Of a stretch of 64,000 nucleotides of DNA, positions 8,268 through 17,700 are shown in pieces. How positions within the stretch are numbered: position 1 is the stretch's first letter; each line of letters begins with the position of its first letter. The translations under genes were made by a program, and so were the position numbers. Origin of the DNA: Streptomyces sp. SCL15-4 (GTDB lineage Bacteria > Actinomycetota > Actinomycetes > Streptomycetales > Streptomycetaceae); assembly GCF_033366695.1 (NCBI RefSeq), contig NZ_JAOBTQ010000001.1, positions 992,001 to 1,056,000 on the forward strand, written 5' to 3'. The notes beneath the pieces were generated by a model that ran no database searches, had not been told where the DNA came from, and worked only from the letters and a program-made list of their open reading frames with translations.

Positions 8268-8978
8268 GTGCAGGTCAGGGTGGGGACAGTGGGCGGCCGC
8301 GTGGCCGTCGCGGCGGCGGTCGCGGTGATGCTCGGCGGCTGCGCGGGGACGGCCGACGACGGGAAGAAGTCCGCGGGCGCGTCGGCGAGCGCCAAGGGCG
8401 CGGCGGCCGGGGAGACGGGGACGAAGGCCACGTCGGCGGCCCGCGGCGGCACTCTCGGCCCGGCCGGTTCGGCCTGTGAACTGCCCGTCGGCTTCGCTAT
8501 CGCCAAGGGCTGGAAGCCGAAGTCCGTCGACGCCGAGAAGGAGCTGGCCAAGGCGGCGGACGGCGAGGACGGCGACCTGGCCGGCCAGCTCGCCGCGGCC
8601 CTGCTCCGGCAGGGTCCCGTCACCGCGGCCTGCGAGATAGACGCCAAGCCGTCCGGGAACATCGGCTTCCTGCGCGTGTGGAAGGGCAAGCCCGGGAACG
8701 CCGACGCGGGCGGCGTGCTGCGCGCGTTCCTCGCCGCGGAGAAGGACGTCAGCGAGGCGAAGTACCACTCCTTCACGACCGGCGGCGGTGTCGCCGCCGT
8801 GGAGGTGGAGTACCTGAAGACCAACAAGCTCATGGAGGAGACCAAGAAGGAGAGCGCCTTCGCCGTCGGCACGCCCGACGGTCCGGTCGTCCTGCACCTC
8901 GGCGGCATGGACACCCAGGAGCACGACGAGATGCGGCCCGCGTACGACCTCGCCAAGCAGACGCTCAAGCTCTCCTGA
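8268..8978 (+). CDS. Putative lipoprotein of unknown function
   Basis: The GTG start is supported by GGGAGA five bases upstream; an upstream in-frame start would put charged residues before the signal. The 236-residue product has a signal peptide (VGGRVAVAAAVAVML) ending in the lipobox LGGC, so the Cys should be lipidated and the protein held on the outer face of the membrane. A low-complexity Ala/Lys/Gly linker follows, then a globular domain with two further cysteines (SACELPVGF and TAACEIDAKP) that could form a disulfide, and a conserved-looking SAFAVGTPDGPVVLHLGGMD strand pair. I do not recognise the domain. Neighbours give no clue. Confidence 0.8.
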   Translation: MQVRVGTVGGRVAVAAAVAVMLGGCAGTADDGKKSAGASASAKGAAAGETGTKATSAARGGTLGPAGSACELPVGFAIAKGWKPKSVDAEKELAKAADGEDGDLAGQLAAALLRQGPVTAACEIDAKPSGNIGFLRVWKGKPGNADAGGVLRAFLAAEKDVSEAKYHSFTTGGGVAAVEVEYLKTNKLMEETKKESAFAVGTPDGPVVLHLGGMDTQEHDEMRPAYDLAKQTLKLS

Positions 8979-8999
8979 GGGCCGCCGCCCCCGCCTCGC

Positions 9000-9653
9000 T
9001 CAGTCCCTGGCCGTGGCCCGGCCGAGGTAGGTGAGGGGGCCCGCGTCCGGTACCGGTACCGGATGGAAGCCGACCCGGTCGTAGAAGGCGCGGGCGGCCG
9101 TGTTGGCGGTGACCATGCCCAGGTGCACCGCCTGGACGCCCTGTCCGCGCAGGGCGTCCAGGAAGGTGTGCAGCAGGCGACGGCCGTGTCCCCGCCCCTG
9201 CCAGCGCGGCAGCAGGTCGATGTGCAGATGGGCCGGGTAGTCGGCGAGTCCGGGTACCAGCATCCGCTCCGGGCGGTGCAGCAGGCGGATCATCTCCTCG
9301 GTGGGCGTGCGCGGCGGCCCGGCGGGCTCGGGGTAGCGGCCGGCCAGCCGGGGTATCCAGGTCTGCCGGAAATCGGCGACGAAACGCTCGGTGTCCGCAG
9401 TGCCGAGGATGTATCCCACGGCCCGGCCGGTGCCGTCGTCCAGGACGAAGGCGAGATCCGGGTCGAAGTGACAGTAGGGGTCGGCGAAGAGGGACGGCAT
9501 CAGGTCCGGGTCGGGGTAGATCGCCCGGGAGTCGCCGCCGAGGTGCGCGGTGCGGACGCAGACGTCGGCGACGGCGTCGCGGTCCGCGGGGCGGTAGGGC
9601 CGGATCACGGGGGCCTGGTCCTGCTCGGACGGGTCCTGTTCGGAAAGTGCCAT
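9000..9653 (-). CDS. GNAT acetyltransferase resembling the C-terminal domain of O-GlcNAcase
   Basis: A 217-residue GNAT-fold protein. The N-terminal half carries the block typical of the acetyltransferase-like domain of human O-GlcNAcase and its Streptomyces homologues: IYPDPDLMPSLFADPY, then FVLDDGTGRAVGYILGTADT and WIPRLAGRYP. The acetyl-CoA loop is RWQGRGHGRRLL, which fits the R/Q-x-x-G-x-G/A signature, so cofactor binding looks possible, unlike in the human domain. The C-terminal strand is AARAFYDRVGFHPV. Substrate unknown. The ATG is the most natural start; further upstream codons would cross the operator. A perfect CebR-type palindrome lies 19 bases upstream, suggesting repression by a LacI-family cello-oligosaccharide sensor. 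Confidence 0.85.
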   Translation of the reverse strand: MALSEQDPSEQDQAPVIRPYRPADRDAVADVCVRTAHLGGDSRAIYPDPDLMPSLFADPYCHFDPDLAFVLDDGTGRAVGYILGTADTERFVADFRQTWIPRLAGRYPEPAGPPRTPTEEMIRLLHRPERMLVPGLADYPAHLHIDLLPRWQGRGHGRRLLHTFLDALRGQGVQAVHLGMVTANTAARAFYDRVGFHPVPVPDAGPLTYLGRATARD

Positions 9654-9671
9654 GGCTTCATACTGATCTTT

Positions 9672-9685
9672 TGGGAGCGCTCCCA
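9672..9685. promoter_or_regulatory. CebR-type operator (14-bp perfect palindrome)
   Basis: The sequence TGGGAGCGCTCCCA is a perfect palindrome and is identical to the operator described for CebR, the LacI-family repressor that responds to cello-oligosaccharides in Streptomyces. It sits 19 bases before the acetyltransferase ATG and 33 bases after the stop of the upstream DUF1996 gene on the same strand, a good position to block transcription of the acetyltransferase. No cebR or cellobiose transport gene is in the window, so control would be in trans. Confidence 0.75.
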
Positions 9686-9717
9686 CAAGGGCTGACCGCC
9701 AGGTCGGACGCGTGCGG

Positions 9718-11040
9718 TCAGTGGCGCAGGCCTCTGGCGCGGAGCAGCATGAACACTCCGGAGAGGGCGAGCAGGGTGCCGATGACGGCGGGCACGACAC
9801 GGGCTCCCGTCGCCCTCCACTTGCCCTGCGCCGAGCCGGATGGGGCGCGCGGTGACGGCGACGCGGCCGTGACGCTCGCGCCGTCGTCCGCGCCGTCGTC
9901 CGAGGCGCCGAGCGGGGCGGTGCCGGCGGGTGCCGTGGCCGGTCGCGCGGGCGTCGGTATCGCACCGGGGCCACCGGAAGGCCCGCAGTCGCGGCCGGAG
10001 TTGACGCAGTCGACCATCTCGCGCATCAGGTCCTCGTCGAAGAGGCTGATGAAGTCGCCGTGGTCGGTGACGGGTTTGTGCAGCTGCTCGGGGAAGGAGT
10101 CCACCGCGAACAGCGGGACGGTGCGGCCGCCGTCCGCGACGCTCGGCGCCGGGACGTCGTAGACGATGCGCTGCACCAACTGCGGAATGGCCCTGAAGCC
10201 CGGCGGGCAGGAGCCGTCCCCGGCGGTGAAGGCCACGTGCGTACGGTGGTTGGCGCTGTCGGTGTCGCGGCCGTCCCAGCAGCTCTGGAAGCGGAAGGTG
10301 CGCACCACGTCGCTGCCCGGCGGGCACAGCGGGTACTTGTCCCTCAGTTGCCTCGACTCGTAACCGGTGCAGCTCCAGGAGGCGTTGGCGTTGCCGGGAC
10401 CGTTGACGAGGGCCTTGGCGTCGCCGGTGACGATGCGCAGCAGGCGCGGCATGGCGGTGACCTTGCCCCGCGGGTTGCCCAAGAAGGTCAGCGTCACCTC
10501 CCTCGGCGTGAGGATCTGCCCGGTGTTGCCCTCCCTGCCGCCGCCCGGTGCCTCGGCATCGCCTTCCCGCACGCCGTTCCGCACGCGCAGCACCGGCCAG
10601 TAGTACGAGGACTTGTCGCCCCGGTCCGCGCAGCTCGTGCCGGCGCGCGCCAGGTCCTCGTCGCTCGCGAAGGCGTCGGCCGACTGGTTCCCGACGTAGT
10701 CGTGGACGTGGTGGGCGCCGTTGGAGACGCCGGGGGCGACGATCAGGTTGTCGGAGTTGTACCGGCGATTGCCGTTGACGCCGCAGTCGGAGGTGAAGGA
10801 GCCGCGCGAGGCGCCGGCTTGCGGGGGCGGGGCGGGTGCCTCGGGCGGTACGGCGGTGATGTCCGCGTAGTCGGAGGCGACGGGGCCGTTGCCGGCCGGG
10901 GGAACGCCGCCGGCGCGGGTCTCGGCGGCCGAGGCGTGGACGCCGGCGGCGACGAGCCCCGCTCCGCCCAGCATCAGTGCGAGTGCCGCGACGGTCGCAC
11001 GTCGTGCACGGAGCGGGCGTCGGCGCCTGTCGCGTACCAA
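9718..11040 (-). CDS. Secreted DUF1996 protein with C-terminal membrane anchor
   Basis: From the TTG start the protein has a twin-Arg-like basic N-terminus ([17 protein letters not shown]) and signal helix ([18 protein letters not shown]), a Pro/Ala linker, then a DUF1996 domain (about 85-330) with the family pattern [16 protein letters not shown] and paired cysteines ([19 protein letters not shown]). After another low-complexity linker a membrane helix ([19 protein letters not shown]) and basic tail anchor it. TTG is chosen because AGAGGACG lies five bases upstream; the open frame goes 87 codons further without a ribosome site. DUF1996 proteins are common in fungi and Streptomyces, sometimes with carbohydrate-binding parts; function unknown. 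About 440 residues. Confidence 0.85.
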   Translation of the reverse strand: MVRDRRRRPLRARRATVAALALMLGGAGLVAAGVHASAAETRAGGVPPAGNGPVASDYADITAVPPEAPAPPPQAGASRGSFTSDCGVNGNRRYNSDNLIVAPGVSNGAHHVHDYVGNQSADAFASDEDLARAGTSCADRGDKSSYYWPVLRVRNGVREGDAEAPGGGREGNTGQILTPREVTLTFLGNPRGKVTAMPRLLRIVTGDAKALVNGPGNANASWSCTGYESRQLRDKYPLCPPGSDVVRTFRFQSCWDGRDTDSANHRTHVAFTAGDGSCPPGFRAIPQLVQRIVYDVPAPSVADGGRTVPLFAVDSFPEQLHKPVTDHGDFISLFDEDLMREMVDCVNSGRDCGPSGGPGAIPTPARPATAPAGTAPLGASDDGADDGASVTAASPSPRAPSGSAQGKWRATGARVVPAVIGTLLALSGVFMLLRARGLRH

Positions 11041-11283
11041 GGTCGTCCTCTGTGCGTGCGGAACGGTCCGGCAGGGGTCACCGGACTCCACAGGAAACCA
11101 CGGTTCGCGTTCCTTCACCCCTCGAACGCCGCCGCGAGCACCACACCTACGTATCCGACATTCCACGTCCCAACCTTCACACCAGGTACACATGTTGGCT
11201 AGGTTGACGCGAGGCCGCCGCCCGGGCTCCGCTCCGGCGAGCCGCCCGACTGCCCCGCGGGGCAAGGAAGGAGCACCTCTTCC

Positions 11284-13134
11284 ATGGCGCCGGAGAGCCA
11301 CGACGAGGTTCGGCAGCGGATCGACTCCCTGTACGACCAGGCCGAGAACGTCACCGGTCGTTTCAACGCGACCCGGGCCATGGCCCGGCGGACGCGCTCA
11401 CGGGACGTTCCGCAGGCCGAGCGGCCGGGGCCGCCGCGCCGGGAGCCGGCACTCGACGCGCTCACCCGCCAGTGGTTCGACACGGCACGCGCCGCGCTCG
11501 GCCCGACCGTTCCCGCGGTACTGCCCGCCGACCGCCGGCCGGACCGGACACCCGCGGCGCCTTTCCCGGAGGAGAGCGGTGCCGTGTCGGGGGGTGGGCC
11601 GGCGGCCTTGGAGCCGGGGCCGTCCGCCGGGGCGGTCCGGGGGCTGGAGCGAGGAGTTGGCGAGACGGCGGGCGCGTTGGCTCCTGGGAACGTGGTGCCT
11701 GGGACGCTTCTCGGGGGACCGTCCACGGGCGGTGCGGTGGCCGCACCGCTGGCCGGGAGTGCGGGAGCCGCGCCGTCCGCTGAGGGCGGGATGGGCGCGG
11801 CGGCTGCGGGAGGTCCGATTACGGGGCCGCTTGCGGAGGGTCCCGTGACCATGCCGTCGGCTGGGAGCGCGAGCGCCGTGGTGGGACCGGCCGGCGTGCG
11901 CGGCACCGGGAGTCCGGTGACGGGTCGGCTCGGGGGGCGTGCCGCCGAGAGCCGGGCGGCGGAACCACTCGTGGTGCGCGCGGTCGGAAGCTCGGCGCGG
12001 GAACTGCTCGCCGCGCCGGTGTCCGAGCCGGTGGCGGCCGGTGGTACGGCGGAGCCAACGGGCTTCGGGGAACGGGGAGCGGTCGGCGGTGCCTCGGCGG
12101 AGACGGTCGGTCTGCCGGACGTCGTCGGGCCGTCCGCCGCGCAAGGGAGCCGTGCCCGGGGGCCCAGGCCGCTGCCGGGTGCCGACGGCTCCGGCCGCCC
12201 CTCCCCCGCCGTCGCCAAGGCGACCGGCCGGCGCAAGCTCGCCCTCGCGGGCGGTCTGCTCACCCGTCACACCACCGAACCACCCGTGCCGGACGAGGCC
12301 GTCCCGCCGGCACCGGCCACGGACTTCCCGTCCACCGCCACGGAAACGGGGCCCGGCACCAACACCTTCCCGCACCCGATGCCCTCCGCGCCGCTCACCG
12401 GCGCCACCACCGCCGCCCCGCACCTCGCACCCCCCGAACCCGCACCTCACACCGGCGCCACCCCCTGTCTCACGCCCTCCGCACCGCTCACCGGCGCCAC
12501 CACCGCCGCCCCGCACGCGGCGCCCCATACGACCGCCGCCGACACCCGCGCCACCCCGGACCAGGCCGCTCCACCACTCACCACCGAAACCGACACCCTC
12601 CCGCACCCGGCGTCCTCCGCACCGCTCATCCCCGCCACCCCGTACCCCGCACCCCCCGCGCCCAGCCTCCACCCCGGCGCCGCCCCGGCCCCGGCCGTCC
12701 CCGGCGGCGCGCAGGTGCACGGTCCTGTGATCCCTCTCACCGCCACCGCCTCTCCACCGCCGGAGTCACCTCGTGCCCGGCGGGCCGCCAAGGCGGTGGC
12801 GTTCGCCCGGGCGCAGGTGGGCAAGCCGTGCGTGTCGGGGGCGACGGGGCCGGGCTCGTACGACGGTGCCGGGCTCACGCAGGCCGCCTGGCGGGCCGCC
12901 GGGGTGGCGCTGCCGCGCGCCGCGCACGCCCAGGCGCTGGCCGGCACGCCGGTCACGGCGGACGCGATGGAACCGGGTGACCTGGTCGTCTTCTTCGACG
13001 ACGACCGGCATGTGGGCCTCCACACCGGCGGCGGCATGATGGTGCACGCCCCTGGGCCGGGGTCGGTCATCCGCGAGGAGCCGGTCTACGGCGCCGGCGA
13101 GACGGCGATCCGTCGCGTCGTCCGCCCGGCCTGA
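11284..13134 (+). CDS. NlpC/P60-like protein without the catalytic Cys
   Basis: 616 residues. An N-terminal helical segment ([22 protein letters not shown]) resembles the start of Streptomyces NlpC/P60 endopeptidases. A long Pro/Ala/Thr linker follows, with a near-duplicate [14 protein letters not shown] at two places. The C-terminal domain (about 498-616) has the NlpC/P60 layout: [47 protein letters not shown]. The active-site Cys should be in Y-D-C-S-G-L; here it is Y-D-G-A-G-L, with Gly528 in its place, while both His positions (576 and 588) remain. It probably binds but does not cut peptidoglycan peptides. No signal peptide is evident. AAGGAG precedes the ATG; it is divergent from the DUF1996 gene. 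Confidence 0.8.
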   Translation: MAPESHDEVRQRIDSLYDQAENVTGRFNATRAMARRTRSRDVPQAERPGPPRREPALDALTRQWFDTARAALGPTVPAVLPADRRPDRTPAAPFPEESGAVSGGGPAALEPGPSAGAVRGLERGVGETAGALAPGNVVPGTLLGGPSTGGAVAAPLAGSAGAAPSAEGGMGAAAAGGPITGPLAEGPVTMPSAGSASAVVGPAGVRGTGSPVTGRLGGRAAESRAAEPLVVRAVGSSARELLAAPVSEPVAAGGTAEPTGFGERGAVGGASAETVGLPDVVGPSAAQGSRARGPRPLPGADGSGRPSPAVAKATGRRKLALAGGLLTRHTTEPPVPDEAVPPAPATDFPSTATETGPGTNTFPHPMPSAPLTGATTAAPHLAPPEPAPHTGATPCLTPSAPLTGATTAAPHAAPHTTAADTRATPDQAAPPLTTETDTLPHPASSAPLIPATPYPAPPAPSLHPGAAPAPAVPGGAQVHGPVIPLTATASPPPESPRARRAAKAVAFARAQVGKPCVSGATGPGSYDGAGLTQAAWRAAGVALPRAAHAQALAGTPVTADAMEPGDLVVFFDDDRHVGLHTGGGMMVHAPGPGSVIREEPVYGAGETAIRRVVRPA

Positions 13135-13163
13135 GCGGTCGGCGCCGCGCGGTGCGGCAAGCG

Positions 13164-13202
13164 CATAAGCCGACCCTGGGACAGGCATAAGAGCGGCTTA
13201 TG
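13164..13202. repeat. Inverted repeat with 9-bp perfect arms
   Basis: CATAAGCCG and its exact complement CGGCTTATG are separated by 21 bases. The pair lies 30 bases after the NlpC/P60-like stop and 92 bases before the ferredoxin reductase start. A second CATAAG lies within the loop. It could be an operator for the reductase or part of a terminator for the upstream gene; there is no T-run, so I favour an operator. Confidence 0.5.
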
Positions 13203-13228
13203 AGGTCATAGACCAGACCCGCGTACCA

Positions 13229-13254
13229 GGTTAGGTCTGCCTTAGTTTAGGCTT
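13229..13254. promoter_or_regulatory. Possible iron box (DmdR/IdeR type) before the ferredoxin reductase
   Basis: The AT-rich segment contains TTAGGT followed by CCTTAGTTTAGGCTT. By eye the best 19-base alignment to the actinobacterial iron box TTAGGTTAGGCTCACCTAA style matches about 12 positions, mostly in the left half, with the overlapping TTAGG steps expected for DtxR-family sites. It ends about 40 bases before the start codon. An iron-responsive repressor here would make sense for a flavin/ferredoxin electron-transfer gene, but the match is imperfect. Confidence 0.4.
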
Positions 13255-13294
13255 CCTGATCAAGCCGCCGTTCACGCTCGAAGGGAACCTGATC

Positions 13295-14659
13295 ATGCCG
13301 CGCCCCCTGCGGGTAGCCATCGTCGGAGCCGGCCCCGCCGGGATCTACGCCGCCGACGCCCTGCTCAAGTCCGAGGTGGCCGCCGACCCCGGTGTGTCCA
13401 TCGACCTCTTCGAGCGGATGCCCGCCCCGTTCGGCCTGATCCGGTACGGCGTCGCGCCCGACCACCCGCGTATCAAGGGCATCGTCACCGCCCTGCACCA
13501 GGTGCTCGACAAGCCGCAGATCCGCCTGTTCGGCAACGTCGACTACCCGACGGACCTCAGCCTGGACGACCTCCGCGCCTTCTACGACGCGGTGATCTTC
13601 TCCACCGGCGCCATGGCCGACCGCGCGCTGTCCATACCCGGCATCGACCTGGACGGCTCCTACGGCGCCGCCGACTTCGTGTCCTGGTACGACGGCCACC
13701 CGGACGTGCCGCGCACCTGGCCGCTGGAGGCCGAGAAGGTCGCCGTGCTCGGCGTCGGCAACGTGGCGCTGGACGTGGCCCGCATCCTGGCCAAGACCGC
13801 CGACGAGCTGCTGCCGACCGAGATCCCGCCGAACGTCTACGACGGTCTGAAGGCCAACAAGGCCGTGGAGATCCACGTCTTCGGCCGCCGCGGCCCGGCC
13901 CAGGCGAAGTTCAGCCCGATGGAGCTGCGCGAGCTGGACCACTCCCCGAACATCGAGGTCATCGTCGACCCCGAGGACATCGACTACGACGAGGGCTCGA
14001 TCGAGACCCGGCGCGGCAACAAGCAGGCCGACATGGTCGCCAAGACGCTGGAGAACTGGGCGATCCGGGACGTCGGCGACCGTCCGCACAAGCTCTACCT
14101 GCACTTCTTCGAGTCCCCGGCGGAGATCCTCGGCGAGGACGGCAAGGTCGTCGGCCTGCGCACCGAGCGCACCGCCCTGGACGGCACCGGCAACGTCAAG
14201 GGCACCGGCGTCTTCAAGGACTGGGACGTCACGGCGGTCTACCGCGCGGTCGGCTACCTCTCCGAGAAGCTGCCCAAGCTGCCCTGGGACGAGGACTCCG
14301 GGACCGTGCCGGACGAGGGCGGCCGGGTCGTCGAGGACGGCGGCACCCCGCTGCAGTCCGCCTACGTCACCGGCTGGATCCGGCGCGGCCCGGTCGGTCT
14401 CATCGGCCACACCAAGGGCGACGCCAACGAGACCGTGGCCAACCTGCTGGACGACTACGCGAACGGCCGGCTGCACACGCCGTCCGCGCCCGAGCCGGAG
14501 GCGGTGGACGCCTTCCTCGCCGAGCGGAACGTCCGCTTCACCACCTGGGAGGGCTGGTACAAGCTGGACGCCGCCGAGCGCGCTCTGGGCGAGCCGCAGG
14601 GCCGCGACCGGGTGAAGATCGTCGAGCGTGAGGACATGCTGCGGGAGAGCGGGGCGTAA
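13295..14659 (+). CDS. fprA: Ferredoxin--NADP+ reductase, FprA / adrenodoxin-reductase type
   Basis: The enzyme moves electrons between NADPH and ferredoxin through FAD. The 454-residue length and order of motifs match FprA: FAD-binding GAGPAG at 11-16 after VAIV, the family block FGLIRYGVAPDHP (46-57), NADP-binding GVGNVA at 153-158, the second block RRGPAQAKFSPMELREL, and the C-terminal FAD contact YVTGWIRRGPVGLIGHTKGDA. It is complete and shows no odd residues. It stands alone between a possible iron box and a strong terminator. Partners could include ferredoxins for cytochromes P450 or the desaturase near 2.9 kb; neither is shown by context. Confidence 0.95.
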   Translation: MPRPLRVAIVGAGPAGIYAADALLKSEVAADPGVSIDLFERMPAPFGLIRYGVAPDHPRIKGIVTALHQVLDKPQIRLFGNVDYPTDLSLDDLRAFYDAVIFSTGAMADRALSIPGIDLDGSYGAADFVSWYDGHPDVPRTWPLEAEKVAVLGVGNVALDVARILAKTADELLPTEIPPNVYDGLKANKAVEIHVFGRRGPAQAKFSPMELRELDHSPNIEVIVDPEDIDYDEGSIETRRGNKQADMVAKTLENWAIRDVGDRPHKLYLHFFESPAEILGEDGKVVGLRTERTALDGTGNVKGTGVFKDWDVTAVYRAVGYLSEKLPKLPWDEDSGTVPDEGGRVVEDGGTPLQSAYVTGWIRRGPVGLIGHTKGDANETVANLLDDYANGRLHTPSAPEPEAVDAFLAERNVRFTTWEGWYKLDAAERALGEPQGRDRVKIVEREDMLRESGA

Positions 14660-14681
14660 GGTCCCGGTTCCACCGACGGGG

Positions 14682-14715
14682 CGGCGGGGCCGGCGCGGGT
14701 GCGCCGGCCCCGCCG
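14682..14715. terminator. Bidirectional hairpin terminator
   Basis: A perfect 15-bp GC stem (arms beginning CGGCGGGGCC and ending GGCCCCGCCG) with a GGGT loop lies between two convergent genes, 23 bases after the ferredoxin reductase stop and 5 bases beyond the stop of the giant minus-strand gene. The predicted stem is very stable. There is no T-run, as usual in Streptomyces. Confidence 0.8.
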
Positions 14716-14719
14716 TCGT

Positions 14720-17700
14720 TCAGACTTCCGCCGCCCGCGCGAACAGCTCGTGCAGCGGCACCGGAGGCAGCAGCCGGGTGAACGGGCCGTACACGGTCTT
14801 GCCCGCGAGGACCGCGCCGTGGGTGACGAGCTTGCCGCTCTCCACCGGCAGATGGGGCGCGTCCAGGTTCTCCCAGGTGTCGTGAGCGAAGGCCGTGCGT
14901 CCGGCGCGGGCCCGCCGCCCGGTCCGCACCGCGCCGGCCGCCACCAGTTCCGCCTGCGCCGCCTTGTGCCGGGCGGCCGTCCAGCCGTTCCAGCGGCGGA
15001 CGTCACGATCCGTCGGCCGGGCCAGGGCGCGCAGCTGGAGATACAGCGCGGCGGCGTCCGCGCCGACACCGAGCCGCCCGGCGACCTCGGCGACCAGGGC
15101 GGGGACGCCGAGCGCGGGATTGGCCTCGTAGCCGCCGACGGGCACGGGACTGTCGGCCGCGCGGGCCGCCATCCGGGCCACGCCGTCGAGCAGCGCCCGG
15201 ATGCGGGTCACCTCCCGCCTGAGCCGGGGCAGGTCCAGCCGGTCGGCCAGGTCCAGTGCCCGGGCCGACCGCTCCGGGTCCGCGAGGGCGGCCGTGCGCA
15301 GGAACACGTGCCCGCCGGGCACGGCGACCACGAACGTCCCGTCGTCGACCGCCGTGGGCGCCGGTGTGGCGGTGTCCGGCAGCGGATCGGGCCACGGGAG
15401 CACGCGGCCGGTGTAGGGCCGGAAGGCGGGGTCTTCGGCGATCGTGCTTGCCGGTGCCGGGAGCGCCGGCAGTTCGACCAGGGTGTCCGGCGCGGCGAAC
15501 CGGGCCCGCAGGCGCTCGTGCAGCTTCAGGGCCCCTTCGGCCGCCGGGTCGCCGACCGGCCGCTCGGTCAGGGCCCAGGCGATCACGGACAGCGCCTCGG
15601 TGTGCGGGGCGCGGTCGGACCGTATCCCCTCCTCGGCCGTGCCGTCCGGCCCGGACCGGTGCAGGCGCAGCCGGCCGGGGCTGTCGGCGGCCGGCACCCG
15701 GCCGTCCCAGGCGACCGGGGGACGGCCGGCGGGCAGGGTGCGGGCCCAGTCGGCGTTCAGGCCCAGGTCCGTCTCCAGGGCGTCGGCCAGTTCCTCGTCG
15801 ACGTAGGGACGGGTGCCGAGCCGCTGCGCCCAGACCTGCGCCATGCGCTCGGCGGCCCGGACCGAGCCGTCCGCCGTCCACAGGTCGGCCGGGTCCTCGG
15901 GGAGCCCGGCGGCGAGCAGGGCGCGCCGGCCGTCGGGCCCGAGCCGGTGGCAGAAGGCGTCGTACTCCGTGGCCGTGGTCTTGTTCGCCTTGTACGGCTT
16001 GGAGCGCAGCATCCTGGTGTGCTCGCCGTATGCCGCGCGCCGGGGCAGGCCGGCGAGGGCCAGCGTGGCGACGGGGCGTCGTACGCCGGTGCGCCAGGAG
16101 AAGACGGCGAGCGCCTCCGGGGTCAGCGGGACCGGTCCGTTCTGTTCGACCAGTTCCAGGAGGCGGGTGAGGCGGGCGGCGTCGTCCCGGGTGATCGTGA
16201 CCGTGCGCTCCTCCTCGGTGCGGGCGGGGGCGGGGCCGGCTGCGGGCTGCACGAAGCGGCGCAGTCCGCCGCGGTCGGGGCCGGCCGCCGCGTCGGGTGC
16301 GGCGGCCAGTGCCTCCTGCGGGGCCCGGCCGGTGCGCCAGGTGCCGCCGGGCCCGGCGAAGGGCTGCTCGCTCCAGGTCCGCAGCAGGGCGTTCAGCGCG
16401 GTGCGTTCGTCCGCGGGTGTGGTCTCGACGGCGGCCCGCCAGGCGACGGCGTCGATGTCGCCGAGCAGCACCTGCCATTCGGCGGGGCGTGCGGGCGGAG
16501 CGAGACTGCGGGTCTCGTCGTCGATCTCGCCGCGCAGGAAGCGGCCGTCGGCGGCGAGGGCGGTGAGGGTGCCGCAGTGCCGTTCGGGTGCGTGGGTCTC
16601 GTAGGCGCGCAGGTCGGGCAGCAGGCCCGCCAGGGCGGGGACGAGCGCGGTGTCCGGACTGTCGGCGGGCAGGGTGACGACCGGGCCGGAGCGCATGATG
16701 CCGACGCGGCGGGACAGTTCCTCGCGGCGGCGCAGGATGCCGGCGGCGAGCCGGGCCGCGCGCACCACGCCGTCGCGCACCCGGGGGTCGCCGACGTCGG
16801 GCAGCAGCCGGGTGACCCGGTCGCGGAGCGTGCCGTCGTCCGGGGTGGCGAGGGCGGCGTCGAGGAGGGCGCGCACGGCCGGCGCGGAGACGGTGCGCAG
16901 CGCCTTGGAGGAGCGTTCGTCGCGGGCGGTGAGGAAGTGCCAGAACGCGGGCGGCGGCACGGGGCCGGCCTGCTCGCCGAGGGTGGGCGGACGGTCGCGG
17001 TCGCGGGCGGCGGGCGGGACGAAGCCGTGCACCTGCCACAGCAGGGAGTTGTCCGTGGCGGCGTGGCAGCGGATGGTGGTCTCGCCGACGGTGACGGCGT
17101 CCTCGCCGCCCTCGGGCAGGGCGAGGACGCCCCAGGGGTGGCGGCCGAAGCGGCGGCTGCGGAAGCGTGCGGTGCGGCCGTCGACGGACTCCAGCAGGAA
17201 TTCGGTCGGCGACGGGCCCTGGTAGGGCGTGCGGTTCAGGACGCGGCAGCCGACGAGCCGTCCGTCCTGGCCGAGCGGGGAGGGCGGGGCGTCCTCGGGG
17301 AGCGCCGCGAGGTACTGGCCGCCCTCGAACTCCTCCATGCCGGGCGGCACGTCCCGGTCGCGGTGGAAGTCCGGCAGGGCGCGGTCGGCCGCGGGCGCGC
17401 CGGTCACGGGGTCGTACGGGGTCCAGTTGCCGCGGGTGTGGAACACCTGGGCGCCGTAGAGGCGGCGGCCGTCGCTCAGCTGGAAGTCGTGGTGGCCGAT
17501 ACCCTCGCGTCCGCCCGGCCGCAGCACCCGCTGCCCGTCGAACCGGCCGCCGCGGTCCGGGGTCTCGAATTGATAGCCGAATCCGCCCTGGACCAGTCCG
17601 CCGTACGGCCGCAGACCGTAGCCGTCCTCCGGAGTGAACACCTCCTGCGGCCGGCCGGACCAGTACGCCCGGGCACCGGTGTGGCGGTCGCCGGAGTGCC

